NCBI RefSeq assembly: GCF_022678645.1
Contig: NZ_JALBWV010000036.1
Coordinates: 1 to 64,000 of the forward strand
Length of the DNA stretch: 64,000 nucleotides
Direction: 5' to 3'
Source of the DNA: Saccharopolyspora soli
Lineage (GTDB): Bacteria > Actinomycetota > Actinomycetes > Mycobacteriales > Pseudonocardiaceae
The translations under genes and the position numbers were made by a program. The notes beneath the pieces were generated by a model. It did no database searches. It was not told the DNA's origin and saw only the letters and a program-made list of their open reading frames with translations. Shown in pieces: positions 7,962 through 16,166 of this stretch (position 1 is its first letter; each line of letters opens with the position of its first letter).

Positions 7962-8594
7962 GTGAGTCCGGTCAACAAGGGTGGGAAGCGGGCCAAGAGG
8001 GCCAGGCAGACGCGGCTGCGGATGTTGCAGGCCGCGGGCGAGTTGTTCGTCGAGCACGGTTACGCCGCGACGCCGCTGCAGGACATCGCCGACCGGGCCG
8101 GAGTCGCGGTGCAGACCATCTACTTCACGTTCCGCAACAAGCGGACCCTGCTGAAGGAGGTCGTGGACACCGCGATCGCGGGCGACGACGAGCCGATCGC
8201 GACGATGGACCGGTCGTGGTTCCGTGCCGCCCTCGACGCCGAGACCGCCGAGGCCCAGCTGCGGGCGCATGTCGCGGGCGTGCGGCACATCATGGAGCGG
8301 GTCGCGACGATCAGCGAAATGTTGCGCATCGCCGCCGCGGCGGACCCCGAGATCGCGGATCTGTGGCAGCGGGACGCCGACCCGCGCTACACCGTCCAGG
8401 CGGCCGCGGCGAAGGTACTGGTCACCAAGCCGGGGGTGCGCGGCGACCTGGCGGCCGAGCACGCGGCCGACGTGCTCTTCGGCCTGCTCAGCCCCGAGCT
8501 CTACCTGCTCCTCGTCCGCGACCGCGGCTGGTCGCCGGAGCAGTGGGAGCAATGGGCCTTCGACACCCTTCGCGCGCAGCTCTGCCAAGCCTGA
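7962..8594 (+). CDS. TetR/AcrR family transcriptional regulator
   Basis: 210 residues from GTG at 7962. The N-terminal helix-turn-helix reads RLRMLQAAGELFVEHGYAATPLQDIADRAGVAVQTIYFTFRNKRTLLKEVVD (residues ~15-68 region), with the usual TxYxxFxxK signature. The rest is a helical ligand-binding domain with no assignable ligand. Being divergent from the methyltransferase pair and next to a matching palindrome, it most likely represses both itself and them. Confidence 0.9.
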   Translation: MSPVNKGGKRAKRARQTRLRMLQAAGELFVEHGYAATPLQDIADRAGVAVQTIYFTFRNKRTLLKEVVDTAIAGDDEPIATMDRSWFRAALDAETAEAQLRAHVAGVRHIMERVATISEMLRIAAAADPEIADLWQRDADPRYTVQAAAAKVLVTKPGVRGDLAAEHAADVLFGLLSPELYLLLVRDRGWSPEQWEQWAFDTLRAQLCQA

Positions 8595-8668
8595 CAGACG
8601 GCCTGGGGCGTGTTCACCGGTAGCGATTGGGGTCGACGACCGGTGAGATGCCGGGCAGGGCCGAGGAC

Positions 8669-8812
8669 ATGCGAATTCTCGTGCTGGGTGGAACTTCGTT
8701 TCTGTCGAAGGAGGTTGCTGCCGTCGCGTTGCGGCGGGGCCACGACGTGGTGTGCGCCGCTCGCGGTCGAACGGGGCCGGTGCCACCCGGTGCCGAGTTG
8801 GTGACGTCGTGA
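8669..8812 (+). pseudogene. Truncated NAD-dependent epimerase/dehydratase fragment
   Basis: About 47 codons encode MRILVLGGTSFLSKEVAAVA and a following RGHDVVCAARGRTGP segment, a clear Rossmann-fold start of an extended SDR (NAD-dependent epimerase, ~320 residues when complete). The frame ends in a TGA that lies inside a repeat hairpin (8808-8842), with no continuation in any frame before the M20 amidohydrolase gene. It looks like a deletion remnant whose breakpoint is at the repeat. Confidence 0.7.
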
Positions 8813-8842
8813 GTGCGCCCCAGCCCGGTTACGCACCCACAA
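8808..8842. repeat. Family-2 intergenic hairpin, degenerate copy
   Basis: TCGTGAGTGCG at 8808-8818 pairs imperfectly with the downstream CGCACCCAC at 8832-8840 around CCAGCCCGGTTA. It matches the hairpins at 27136-27180 and 27938-27980 but has lost part of the left arm. Confidence 0.6.
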
Positions 8843-8859
8843 CCCCGTTCGGGTGAGAG

Positions 8860-8906
8860 GTGAGGGGCACCCTTTACCAAGTATGTTGGTGAAGGGTGCC
8901 CCTCAC
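8860..8906. repeat. Family-1 intergenic hairpin, copy 1
   Basis: Two 21-base arms, 8860-8880 (starts GTGAGGGGCACCC) and 8886-8906 (ends GGGTGCCCCTCAC), pair with one mismatch around the loop GTATG. Near-identical hairpins occur at 33136, 33941 and 49096. It sits 76 bases past the stop of the minus-strand M20 gene and could terminate transcription from that side. Confidence 0.8.
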
Positions 8907-8982
8907 TCCTATTCCGTCACGCTGTGGAGCGGCGGAGCACGGTTCGCGCCGAGGTTTTTCGCGAGTTGCGAGCAGTCGGGAG

Positions 8983-10236
8983 TCAGTGGCGGATGAGGCG
9001 TTCGATGACGTCGAGGGCTACTGGCATGGCGGTTTCGTCGATGTCGAACAGCGGGTTGTGGTGTGGTGCGGTGTTTCCGCCTCCGACCGTCATGTACGTT
9101 GCGATGCCGCCCTGTTGTTGGACAGCTCGGGCGAACAGGCTTGCGTCGTCGCTGCCGCCCATCTGCTGGAAACCGTTACCTGTCTTGGCTTCCGGTAGTC
9201 CGGCCGCGATCTGGTTGATGGTGTCGACGAGTTCCGCGTCGCAGTCCATCGTGGCCGATCCGCCGGTTTCGACGACGTCGACCGACACTCCGTGCATCGC
9301 ACCCGAACCGAGCAGCGCGTTCTTGATCCGCTCCGTCAAATCCTTGCTGACTTCGGTGTCCGTGGAGCGGGCTTCGAGGGTCATTTCCGCCCAGGACGGC
9401 ACGATGTTGACGTTGTCGCCGCCGTGCAGCGTGCCGACGTTGATGCGGGTGTCCGCAGTGGAGTATCGCGGCAGCGCCATCACGTTGAGCAGCGCGCTCG
9501 CGGCGGTGACGAGCGCGTTGGCGCCCTGCTCCGGCGCTCCGGCGGCGTGTGCGGCCGTGCCCGAGAAGTTGGCGCGCATCTTGGTGGTGGCCAGCAGGCC
9601 CTGGATGCCGCCGCTGACTTTTCCGGCTGGTTCGTCGAGACCGAGGTGCACCGCCACGAACCGGTCGACCCCGTCGGCGGCTCCAGCGGCGAGCATCGAC
9701 GCCGCGCCCCGGCCACCTTCCTCGGCGGGCTGGAACAGGAACCGGACCGTGCCCGCGAAGTCGTTGTCCGCGACCAATCTGCTGGCCAGTCCGAGACCGA
9801 TGGTGGTGTGGGTGTCGTGCGCGCACGCGTGCATCGCACCGTAGTCGCAACGGAATCCGAGCGCGGCTGGGGCGTGCTCGGAGCTGTCGGATTCGGCGAG
9901 CGGCAGCGCGTCCATGTCGAACCGCAGCCCCCACGTGGGGCCGGGCCGGTTGCCGGTCACCTCGGCGATCACGGCCGTGCCGAACTCGGCGGCGTGCTCG
10001 ACGCTCGCGGCGTCGGCGCCTGTGTTCACCGCGCGCTCGGCGACCAGTTCGCGTCGCTGGGCGGTGGGGTAGTCGACCACGGTTTCGGCCCGCATCGCGG
10101 CCTGCCCGGTCAGCGGCTCCAAGCCCAGTTTCCGCAGGTGTGACACGACGATGCTGGACGTGCGGATCTCCAGGAACGCGGGCTCGGCGTATCGGTGGAA
10201 GTCGCGCCGCAACGCCACGAGCTCGTCGAACTGCAT
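8983..10236 (-). CDS. M20 family amidohydrolase (AbgA-like)
   Basis: 417 residues from MQFDELVALRRDFHRYAEPA, with AAAGGAG upstream of the ATG. Metal-site motifs of the M20D family are visible: LRFDMDALPL, a MHACAHDTH segment, and a FLFQPAEEGGRG Glu-Glu pair, followed by an insert dimerisation domain (FSGTAAHAAGAPEQG). The family hydrolyses N-acyl or p-aminobenzoyl-glutamate amides. The gene lies 20 bases behind an AbgT-type transporter, the same pairing as E. coli abgA/abgT, so the likely role is use of p-aminobenzoyl-glutamate or a related dipeptide-like compound. Exact substrate is not settled by sequence. Confidence 0.85.
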   Translation of the reverse strand: MQFDELVALRRDFHRYAEPAFLEIRTSSIVVSHLRKLGLEPLTGQAAMRAETVVDYPTAQRRELVAERAVNTGADAASVEHAAEFGTAVIAEVTGNRPGPTWGLRFDMDALPLAESDSSEHAPAALGFRCDYGAMHACAHDTHTTIGLGLASRLVADNDFAGTVRFLFQPAEEGGRGAASMLAAGAADGVDRFVAVHLGLDEPAGKVSGGIQGLLATTKMRANFSGTAAHAAGAPEQGANALVTAASALLNVMALPRYSTADTRINVGTLHGGDNVNIVPSWAEMTLEARSTDTEVSKDLTERIKNALLGSGAMHGVSVDVVETGGSATMDCDAELVDTINQIAAGLPEAKTGNGFQQMGGSDDASLFARAVQQQGGIATYMTVGGGNTAPHHNPLFDIDETAMPVALDVIERLIRH

Positions 10237-10256
10237 GCTCTCTCCTTTGTAGACGG

Positions 10257-11780
10257 TCACAGCCGGATGCCGGAGCCCGGCCCCACTGGCAGGTCGAAGA
10301 AGTAGAAGACGGCGAGGATGAGCAGCCACATCGCGAAGAACGGCAGCACGAAGACGCTCAACCGGGCCAGCAGCGTGCCCAACTGGGTCTCCGGCTGGTA
10401 CTTCCGGTTCACGCTCAGCAGGATGTAGACGTATGCGTTGAGCGGGCTGACCGCCTGCGTGGTCGAGTCACCAATCCGGTACGCGGCCTGGATGAACGCC
10501 GGGTCGTAGCCGAGGATGGTGAACGCCGGGATCATCACCGGCGCCAGCAGCGACCACAGCGCCGAACCCGAGGTGATGAACAGGTTCGCCACGGTCGCCA
10601 GCAGGATCATCACCAGGATCGCTGGGAAGCCGGTGAGGTGCGCGGCGCGCAGCCCGTCGGCGGCGCCGACGGCGATCAGGGTGCCCAGGTTCGACCAGGT
10701 GAACAGGGCGATGAACTGGGCCGCGACGAAGATGAACACGATGTAACCGGCCATGTCCTTGACCGTCTCGGTCATCATCCGCGGCACGTCGGCACGCTTG
10801 GCCACAGTGCCCGCGGTCGTGCCGTAGACCAGGCCCGCCAACAGGAACGCGAAGATGATCAGCGGGACGATGCTGTCCAGGAACGGCGAAGGAACGAGCG
10901 CGCCGCCGTCGCCGCGCAGGAAACTGCCCGGCACCAGCCAAGTCGCGAAGGCCAGCACCACGTAACCGGCGAGCGCCGCGAACGCCCGCCACACACCTTT
11001 GCGCTGCTGTGCGGTGATTTCCATCGTCTGGTCCCCGTCGGGGTCGGTCCACGGCCCGAGCCGCGGTTCCAGCACCCGGTCGATCAGGAACCCGCCGACA
11101 AGCGGGAGCAGCAGCCCGGCGGCTGCGGCGAAGAAGTAGTTCATCGCGATGTGGGTGTGCACCTCGGTGGGCGGCGGGGCGATCTGGATCGCCTTGCTGG
11201 TGATGCCCTCCAACAGCCCGTCCAGCGAGCCGATCAGGATTCCGGCGCCGTAACCCGTTGCGCCGCAAGCGAAAGCGCCGATCAGACCCGCCACCGGATG
11301 CCGTCCGGCGGCCTTGAACATCAGCGCGGCCAGCGGCGGGATCACGATCATGGACGGATCGGACATCACGTGGCCCTGGCACGCCACGAACGCCACGACG
11401 TAGGGCAGCAGCCAGCGCGGCGCCCGGCCGAAGACCAGGGTGACGGCGGCGGACAGGAATCCGGTCCGCTCGGCGAAACCGACGACGAGCATCATCGCCA
11501 GCACGGTGCCCAGCGGCGGAAAACCGATGAAGTTGTCCACGAAGTTGGTCAGGAACCACACCAGGCCCTCGGTGCTGAGCACGGCGTGCACCGGGACTGG
11601 TTCGGGTTTGCCGGGCACCTCGACGGTGACGCCGAAGGCCGCCACCACCGTGGAGATCACCGCCAGCGCGATCAGCAGGTAGACGAACAGGAAGAACGGT
11701 TCGGGGATCTTGCTGCCGAGCCGTTCGATCCCGGCGAACACCCGGTCCAGCCGGGTGTTCCGGGTACGCGCTGTGTCCAT
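10257..11780 (-). CDS. AbgT family p-aminobenzoyl-glutamate-type transporter
   Basis: 507 residues with about a dozen membrane segments, starting MDTARTRNTRLDRVFAGIERLGSKIPEPFFLFVYLL, a typical AbgT N-terminus, and carrying the conserved stretch VVAFVACQGHVMSDPSMIVIPPLAALMF. AbgT proteins move p-aminobenzoyl-glutamate or, in some members, export sulfonamides. First gene of an operon with the M20 amidohydrolase. A double-length AsnC-type regulator is divergent, 117 bases away, and probably controls the pair. Confidence 0.88.
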   Translation of the reverse strand: MDTARTRNTRLDRVFAGIERLGSKIPEPFFLFVYLLIALAVISTVVAAFGVTVEVPGKPEPVPVHAVLSTEGLVWFLTNFVDNFIGFPPLGTVLAMMLVVGFAERTGFLSAAVTLVFGRAPRWLLPYVVAFVACQGHVMSDPSMIVIPPLAALMFKAAGRHPVAGLIGAFACGATGYGAGILIGSLDGLLEGITSKAIQIAPPPTEVHTHIAMNYFFAAAAGLLLPLVGGFLIDRVLEPRLGPWTDPDGDQTMEITAQQRKGVWRAFAALAGYVVLAFATWLVPGSFLRGDGGALVPSPFLDSIVPLIIFAFLLAGLVYGTTAGTVAKRADVPRMMTETVKDMAGYIVFIFVAAQFIALFTWSNLGTLIAVGAADGLRAAHLTGFPAILVMILLATVANLFITSGSALWSLLAPVMIPAFTILGYDPAFIQAAYRIGDSTTQAVSPLNAYVYILLSVNRKYQPETQLGTLLARLSVFVLPFFAMWLLILAVFYFFDLPVGPGSGIRL

Positions 11781-11897
11781 GCGATCTCCGAGCGCAGTCG
11801 TACTCGCCGCGGGCTCGTACCCGCAGTACGGCCAGGGTGGACAAGCATTCCGCCGCGCTGCTTGGATTGCCGGAAACGGTCACGTGAAGGTTTGTGC

Positions 11898-12956
11898 ATG
11901 CAAGATTCGTCCATCCTCGACGAGCTCGACTTGGCGCTGGTCAACGCCGTGCAGATCGCCCCGCGCGGCTCCTGGCAGGTGCTCGGCTCGGTGCTGGGCG
12001 TCGATCCGAGCACGGTGGCGCGCCGATGGCAGCGGATCACCGAGCTCGGGCTGGTGTGGATGACCGCGTACGCGCGGCTGACCGTACCGTCGTCGTTCGT
12101 GCTGGGCTGCGTGGAGATCGACTGCGTGCCAGCCCACCGGGACCGGTTGGCGACGGTGCTCGCGCGGCTGCCGCAGGTCGTTTCGGTGCACCACGTCGGC
12201 AGCGGGCGGGATCTGTTCGTGCTCATCAACGCGCGGAATCTGACCGCGCTGTCCCGCTTCGTGCTGGACGAGCTCAGCCACCAGCCCGGCGTCCGGCGCA
12301 CTAGCGTGCAACCGGCCACTACCGTCTACAGCGAAGGCGGGCACTGGCGGTTGGACGCGCTTTCCCCGAGGCAGCGCGCGGAACTGGCCAGGCACGCCCT
12401 GAAGCGCACGCGCCAGGGTGTGGTCACCGAAGCGGACCGCGATCTGCTGGTCGCGCTGAGCACCGAGGGCCGCCGGTCGGTGGCCGAGCTCGCCGCGCTG
12501 ACGGACACCAGCGTGTCCACCGCGCGGCGGCGGCTGCGCAGGCTCATCGACGGCGGTCTGATGTCGATCCGCTGCGAGGTCGCGCAGAGCCTCACCGGCT
12601 GGCCGGTCTCAGCGATCTTCTGGGCGAACGTGCCGCCCGACGAGCTGTCCGAGGTCGGTCGACGGCTGGCGAAGCTGCCGGAGATCCGGTTCTGCGCCGC
12701 GGTGACCGGTGAGCACAACCTCGTCATGATCGTCTGGCTGCGGTCCCCGGAGGACGGCCAGCGGCTGGAGGAATACCTGGCGGCCCACCTGCCGTCGCTG
12801 TCCCTGGCGGAACGCGCGATCACCCTGCGCCAGCTGAAGCGGCAGACCCGCCTGCTGGACGACCTGGGCCGAAGCATCGAGATCGTGCCCGCGGACCCGT
12901 GGGCGGAACTCCACCTGAACACCCGCCCCACCCTGCTGGGCCGCAGTTCCGCCTGA
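11898..12956 (+). CDS. Double-length Lrp/AsnC family regulator
   Basis: 352 residues from MQDSSILDELDLALVNAVQI (ATG at 11898, GAAGG nearby). Two AsnC HTH units are present (residues ~8-55 and ~178-225: DRDLLVALSTEGRRSVAELAALTDTSVSTARRRL), each followed by a ligand-binding-like half (LPQVVSVHHVGSGRDLFVLI; LPEIRFCAAVTGEHNLVMIVW). This fused two-copy layout is common in actinomycetes. Divergent from the abgT-M20 operon, so probably its regulator. The reading frame stays open far upstream, antisense to abgT, but that extension has no protein character. Confidence 0.88.
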   Translation: MQDSSILDELDLALVNAVQIAPRGSWQVLGSVLGVDPSTVARRWQRITELGLVWMTAYARLTVPSSFVLGCVEIDCVPAHRDRLATVLARLPQVVSVHHVGSGRDLFVLINARNLTALSRFVLDELSHQPGVRRTSVQPATTVYSEGGHWRLDALSPRQRAELARHALKRTRQGVVTEADRDLLVALSTEGRRSVAELAALTDTSVSTARRRLRRLIDGGLMSIRCEVAQSLTGWPVSAIFWANVPPDELSEVGRRLAKLPEIRFCAAVTGEHNLVMIVWLRSPEDGQRLEEYLAAHLPSLSLAERAITLRQLKRQTRLLDDLGRSIEIVPADPWAELHLNTRPTLLGRSSA

Positions 12957-12986
12957 AACCGCCCTGAGCCGAGGCGGGTGTTCCAA

Positions 12987-13007
12987 ATTTCCCTGCAATT
13001 GGGAAAT
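12987..13007. terminator. Bidirectional terminator between convergent genes
   Basis: ATTTCCC at 12987-12993 and GGGAAAT at 13001-13007 form a small AT-flanked hairpin exactly between the convergent stops at 12956 and 13042. No U-tract is obvious. Confidence 0.5.
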
Positions 13008-13041
13008 CCGCCCCAGATGGCCGTGCGCGTCGGCCGTGGGT

Positions 13042-13920
13042 TCAGTCCTTCGGCGACAGGACCGTGACGACGCTGGAGTCGTCGGCGGCGCTGAGACCTG
13101 CCTGCTCGCCGAGCAGGTAGAGCTGGTGGGCGGCTGCCGCGAGCGGTGTCGGCACGTGCGCGTTGTGGGCGAGTTCGCCGACGATGCCCATGTCCTTGAC
13201 GAAGATGTCCAGCCTCGACCGGACTTCAGCGCCGTCGCCGTACGCCTCCAGCATGCGCGGGCCCCGGTCGGCCAGCATGAACGAACTGGCCGCGCCCTGG
13301 CTGAGCGCTTCGATGACCACGCCTGGCTCCAGCCCGATGCCACGCGCCAGCGCGACCGCTTCCGCGGCAGCGGCGATGTGCACTCCGGCCAACAACTGGT
13401 TGATCGCTTTGAGGGCCTGCCCGTCGCCGGGGTTAGAGCCGATCACCGTCACCGTCGAGGCGAGTCGTTCGAGCACCGGACGGGCCACCGCCAGCGCCTC
13501 GTCGTCGGCACCGACGACGATCAGCAGGTCACCGGTACCGGCGCGGGCCGGGCCGCCGCTGACCGGGGCATCGACGAACCGGTGACCGGTCAGCCGCGCC
13601 GCCGTGGCTCGCGCCGCTGCTGGGCCGATGGTGCTGGTGAGCATCACGACCGCGTCCGAACGCAGAGCCGATGCGGCTCCCTGCGCGCCGAACAACGCTT
13701 CGTCGACCTGCTGCTGGTCGCGGAGCGCGAGCAGCACCACATCAGCGTCGGCTACCGCCTCCGCCGGGCTCGCCGCCGCGGTGGCGCCCTGCTCCGCGGC
13801 TCGGGCGCGTTGCCCCTCCGCTACGTCGAACGCGGTCACCGGGAACTCGGCGGCGAGGTGGGTGGCCATCGGCAGCCCCATCGCGCCGAGGCCGATCACC
13901 GAAACCCGTGGCGTGGCCAT
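13042..13920 (-). CDS. NAD(P)-dependent beta-hydroxyacid dehydrogenase (LtnD-like)
   Basis: 292 residues from MATPRVSVIGLGAMGLPMAT. The GLGAMG nucleotide-binding motif, the substrate motif FVDAPVSGGPARAGTGDLLI and the catalytic-Lys region GDGQALKAINQLLAGVHIAA are those of the 3-hydroxyisobutyrate dehydrogenase family. Members next to four-carbon acid sugar kinases oxidise L-threonate or D-erythronate (LtnD/DenD). The kinase gene lies directly upstream here, so that role is likely. The start is chosen on the domain boundary; AGGAAGAC precedes the ATG. Confidence 0.85.
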   Translation of the reverse strand: MATPRVSVIGLGAMGLPMATHLAAEFPVTAFDVAEGQRARAAEQGATAAASPAEAVADADVVLLALRDQQQVDEALFGAQGAASALRSDAVVMLTSTIGPAAARATAARLTGHRFVDAPVSGGPARAGTGDLLIVVGADDEALAVARPVLERLASTVTVIGSNPGDGQALKAINQLLAGVHIAAAAEAVALARGIGLEPGVVIEALSQGAASSFMLADRGPRMLEAYGDGAEVRSRLDIFVKDMGIVGELAHNAHVPTPLAAAAHQLYLLGEQAGLSAADDSSVVTVLSPKD

Positions 13921-13932
13921 GTCTTCCTCCGG

Positions 13933-13976
13933 TCGTGAGTGGTTCTGGTTGCTGTGACGGCCAAAATCACTCACGA
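13933..13976. repeat. Family-2-like hairpin, imperfect
   Basis: TCGTGAGTG at 13933-13941 and CACTCACGA at 13968-13976 are exact 9-base arms, matching the ends of the family-2 hairpins at 27.1 and 27.9 kb, but the inner part differs. It overlaps the stop codon of the kinase gene at 13967. Confidence 0.5.
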
Positions 13977-15373
13977 GTGCGCAGGGTGCGGACGACGTGA
14001 GCGAGGGCGTGTTCGTCCCCGACGTTGCCGGGGAAGACGATGTAGGCGATCCCCGCCGACGCACCGGTCACCGGTTCCCACAGCGACACCATGCCCGGCA
14101 GCATCGTGCCCCTGGTGATCGCGCGGCGGATGTGCAGGCTGTCGGTGGCGATGTCGCTGGAGGTGATCCCGCCCTTGGCGACGACGAATCCTGGCCGGCG
14201 CGTCCGAACCGCCGCGGCCACGGTCTCGACCAGAGCGGATGACACCGCACGGGCGATGGCCAGGCTGTCGTCCGCGTCGGCACCGGTGACCAGGGTGCGA
14301 CTGGTGCGGATCACCGCATCGCAGCGCGCCATCGCCTGCGCCGCGCGATGGCTGATGTCGGCGATGTGATCGTCCCTTGTGGACGGATCGAGCAGGGTCG
14401 GCACGTCCAGTTCGAACTCTTCGATGCCGCCGAGCTCGCGCAGCCCGGCGAGCTGCGCGGTGGTCAGCCCGACGTGCGAGCCGACCGCGATCAGCCCGTG
14501 CCCGGCGCCGTACGCGCGCAGCGCAGTCCCGTTCAACGGCGGGCTCGCGGCCTGCCCGATCCGGGCCCGCACGAACGCCGGTCCGATCCGGTAGAGCAGC
14601 CGCGTGCCCTGCGATTCCGCCTGGTGCAGGGCGAGTGCGAGCACCCGCAGGTCGTCGTCGCAGGCCGCGTCCACGACGATCTGCCGCCGGTCGCGCACCC
14701 CGGCCAGCAGCGTGGCGACGTGCTGGGGTCCACCGGCGCGCAGGTCGGCTAGCGTGATCGCCAGGACGTCCTCGGCCGCGACTCGTCCGCCGGTCTTCTC
14801 CGCGACCCAGTCGCGGAGGTTCGAACTGCGGTAGCCGAAGCTGGCGTCGCGGGCGAATTCGGTTTCACCGGCCGGAACCATCCCCTCGGCGGTCCGCGTC
14901 CAGTGCACCGAGTCGATCGTGAACCGACCGGCATCTGGGAAGGCGGGCACGATGACAACACCGTCGACCTGGCGTCCGCGCCGGTCCAGTTCTTCGGCCA
15001 GCACATCGGTTTCCAGCGGGTAGTGGCCGCGCAGCGTCGAGTCGCTGCGACTGGCCAGCACGAAGTCGACGCCTTCGGCCCGCGCCGCCTCGGTGAGCGC
15101 GTCGACGACCTCGCGGTTGCGCGCGGCGGCGTCGTCGGCGGCGAGGCTGCGGGTGTTGGTGAGCACGAAGAACGCGCGGCCCGGCTGCCGCAGCCCCCAC
15201 CGCAGGTCCTCGGTGGACCAGCTGGTCAGCACCGGCACGTCGGCGACGGTCTGGGTGCCGGTGGGGTCGTCGTCGAGGACGACCAGGTGCGGTCCGTCGG
15301 TGATCTCGGCCGCCTCGACCGGGCGGACCGGTGGTAGCCCGGCCAGCAGTTCGTCTACCGGAACCGGCGGCAT
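13967..15373 (-). CDS. Four-carbon acid sugar kinase family protein (OtnK/DtnK-like)
   Basis: 468 residues. The N-terminal domain (HLVVLDDDPTGTQTVADVPVL, then FVLTNTRSLAADDA and LASRSDSTLRGHYPLE) and the C-terminal nucleotide-binding domain (ARPGFVVAKGGITSSDIATD, then PGMVSLWEPVTGA and YIVFPGNVGD) match the DUF1537 kinase family that phosphorylates 3-oxo-tetronate or D-threonate/D-erythronate. Start taken at 15373 with GGGGAGGAG just upstream; 15388 is an alternative only 3 bases from the gntR stop. It is in an operon with gntR and the LtnD-like gene. No partner decarboxylase (OtnC), isomerase (OtnI) or PdxA2 is nearby. Confidence 0.87.
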   Translation of the reverse strand: MPPVPVDELLAGLPPVRPVEAAEITDGPHLVVLDDDPTGTQTVADVPVLTSWSTEDLRWGLRQPGRAFFVLTNTRSLAADDAAARNREVVDALTEAARAEGVDFVLASRSDSTLRGHYPLETDVLAEELDRRGRQVDGVVIVPAFPDAGRFTIDSVHWTRTAEGMVPAGETEFARDASFGYRSSNLRDWVAEKTGGRVAAEDVLAITLADLRAGGPQHVATLLAGVRDRRQIVVDAACDDDLRVLALALHQAESQGTRLLYRIGPAFVRARIGQAASPPLNGTALRAYGAGHGLIAVGSHVGLTTAQLAGLRELGGIEEFELDVPTLLDPSTRDDHIADISHRAAQAMARCDAVIRTSRTLVTGADADDSLAIARAVSSALVETVAAAVRTRRPGFVVAKGGITSSDIATDSLHIRRAITRGTMLPGMVSLWEPVTGASAGIAYIVFPGNVGDEHALAHVVRTLRTRE

Positions 15374-15391
15374 TGCTCCTCCCCGCATTGG

Positions 15392-16090
15392 TCAGCCCTG
15401 CTTGTCGATCACGTGGGTGCGCAGGTCGTCGGCGGTCTGCGCGAGGTGGTCGATCATCGCCCGCCGAGCCCGCACCGGATCGCCGGATTCGAGCGCGCGC
15501 AGGATCTTGGTGTGCTGCTCGATGGCGTTGGCGCGGATCTCGCCGACCGAGGAGGTCTCCCGGCGGCCCTCGATCAGCAACCGGCCGAACGGCTCGAACA
15601 TCAGCGGGATGAACACGTTGCCGGTGGACTGCATCACGGTGTTGTGGAAGGCGATGTCGGCGGCGACGAACAGTTCCACGTCGTCGGTGTCGGCGGCGGT
15701 CTGCATGTCGTGCAGTTGTTCCCGCAGTTGCGCGAGGTCTTCCTCGGTCCGTTTGACGGCGGAGAGCTCGGCGGCGCCGACCTCCAGCAGCCGACGGGCC
15801 TCGATCAGGCTTTCCGAGACTGCGCTGCTGGACCGGGGCGAGGTCGCGGCCCGGATCATCGGATCCAACGCGGTCCACTGCGCTGGAGCGTTGACGTAGG
15901 TGCCGCGACCGCGTTGGATGCGCACCACGTTCTGCACCCGCAGTGCTTTGATCGCCTCCCGGATGGTCAACCGGCTCACCGAGAACTGCTCGGCGAGCTC
16001 GCCTTCCGAAGGCAGTGCGGTGCCGGGCGGGTAGCTGCCATCGATGATCGACCCGAGCAACCGCTCGGAGAGTTCGTCCGGCAACGACAC
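15392..16090 (-). CDS. GntR/FadR family transcriptional regulator
   Basis: 232 residues. Winged HTH at residues ~5-70 (LPSEGELAEQFSVSRLTIREAIKALRVQNVVRIQRGRGTYV) followed by an all-helical FCD ligand domain with metal-type His (AFHNTVMQSTGNVFI). First gene before the kinase and LtnD-like dehydrogenase, so most likely the sugar-acid-responsive repressor of this operon. A candidate operator lies 18-34 bases upstream of its start. Confidence 0.88.
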   Translation of the reverse strand: MSLPDELSERLLGSIIDGSYPPGTALPSEGELAEQFSVSRLTIREAIKALRVQNVVRIQRGRGTYVNAPAQWTALDPMIRAATSPRSSSAVSESLIEARRLLEVGAAELSAVKRTEEDLAQLREQLHDMQTAADTDDVELFVAADIAFHNTVMQSTGNVFIPLMFEPFGRLLIEGRRETSSVGEIRANAIEQHTKILRALESGDPVRARRAMIDHLAQTADDLRTHVIDKQG

Positions 16091-16107
16091 CCGAGGCTCC
16101 CTGTCAT

Positions 16108-16124
16108 CAGACGTCAGATGTCTG
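16108..16124. promoter_or_regulatory. Candidate GntR operator
   Basis: CAGAC-GTCAGAT-GTCTG is an inverted repeat just upstream of the gntR start at 16090, with a further overlapping TCAGA direct repeat. FadR-subfamily regulators commonly bind TxGTCxGAC-type sites. Binding is inferred. Confidence 0.45.
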
Positions 16125-16166
16125 GGTGACGTTAAACCTCCGCCGCCATCTCGTCAAGGCTCCGAT

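Noticed and set aside
10140-11897. Very long plus-strand open frame (in frame with the AsnC gene, antisense to abgT)
   Set aside because: Its composition is Arg/Gln/His/Asp-rich as expected for the antisense of a GC-rich gene, and the AsnC domain starts cleanly at 11898. Only the AsnC part was annotated.
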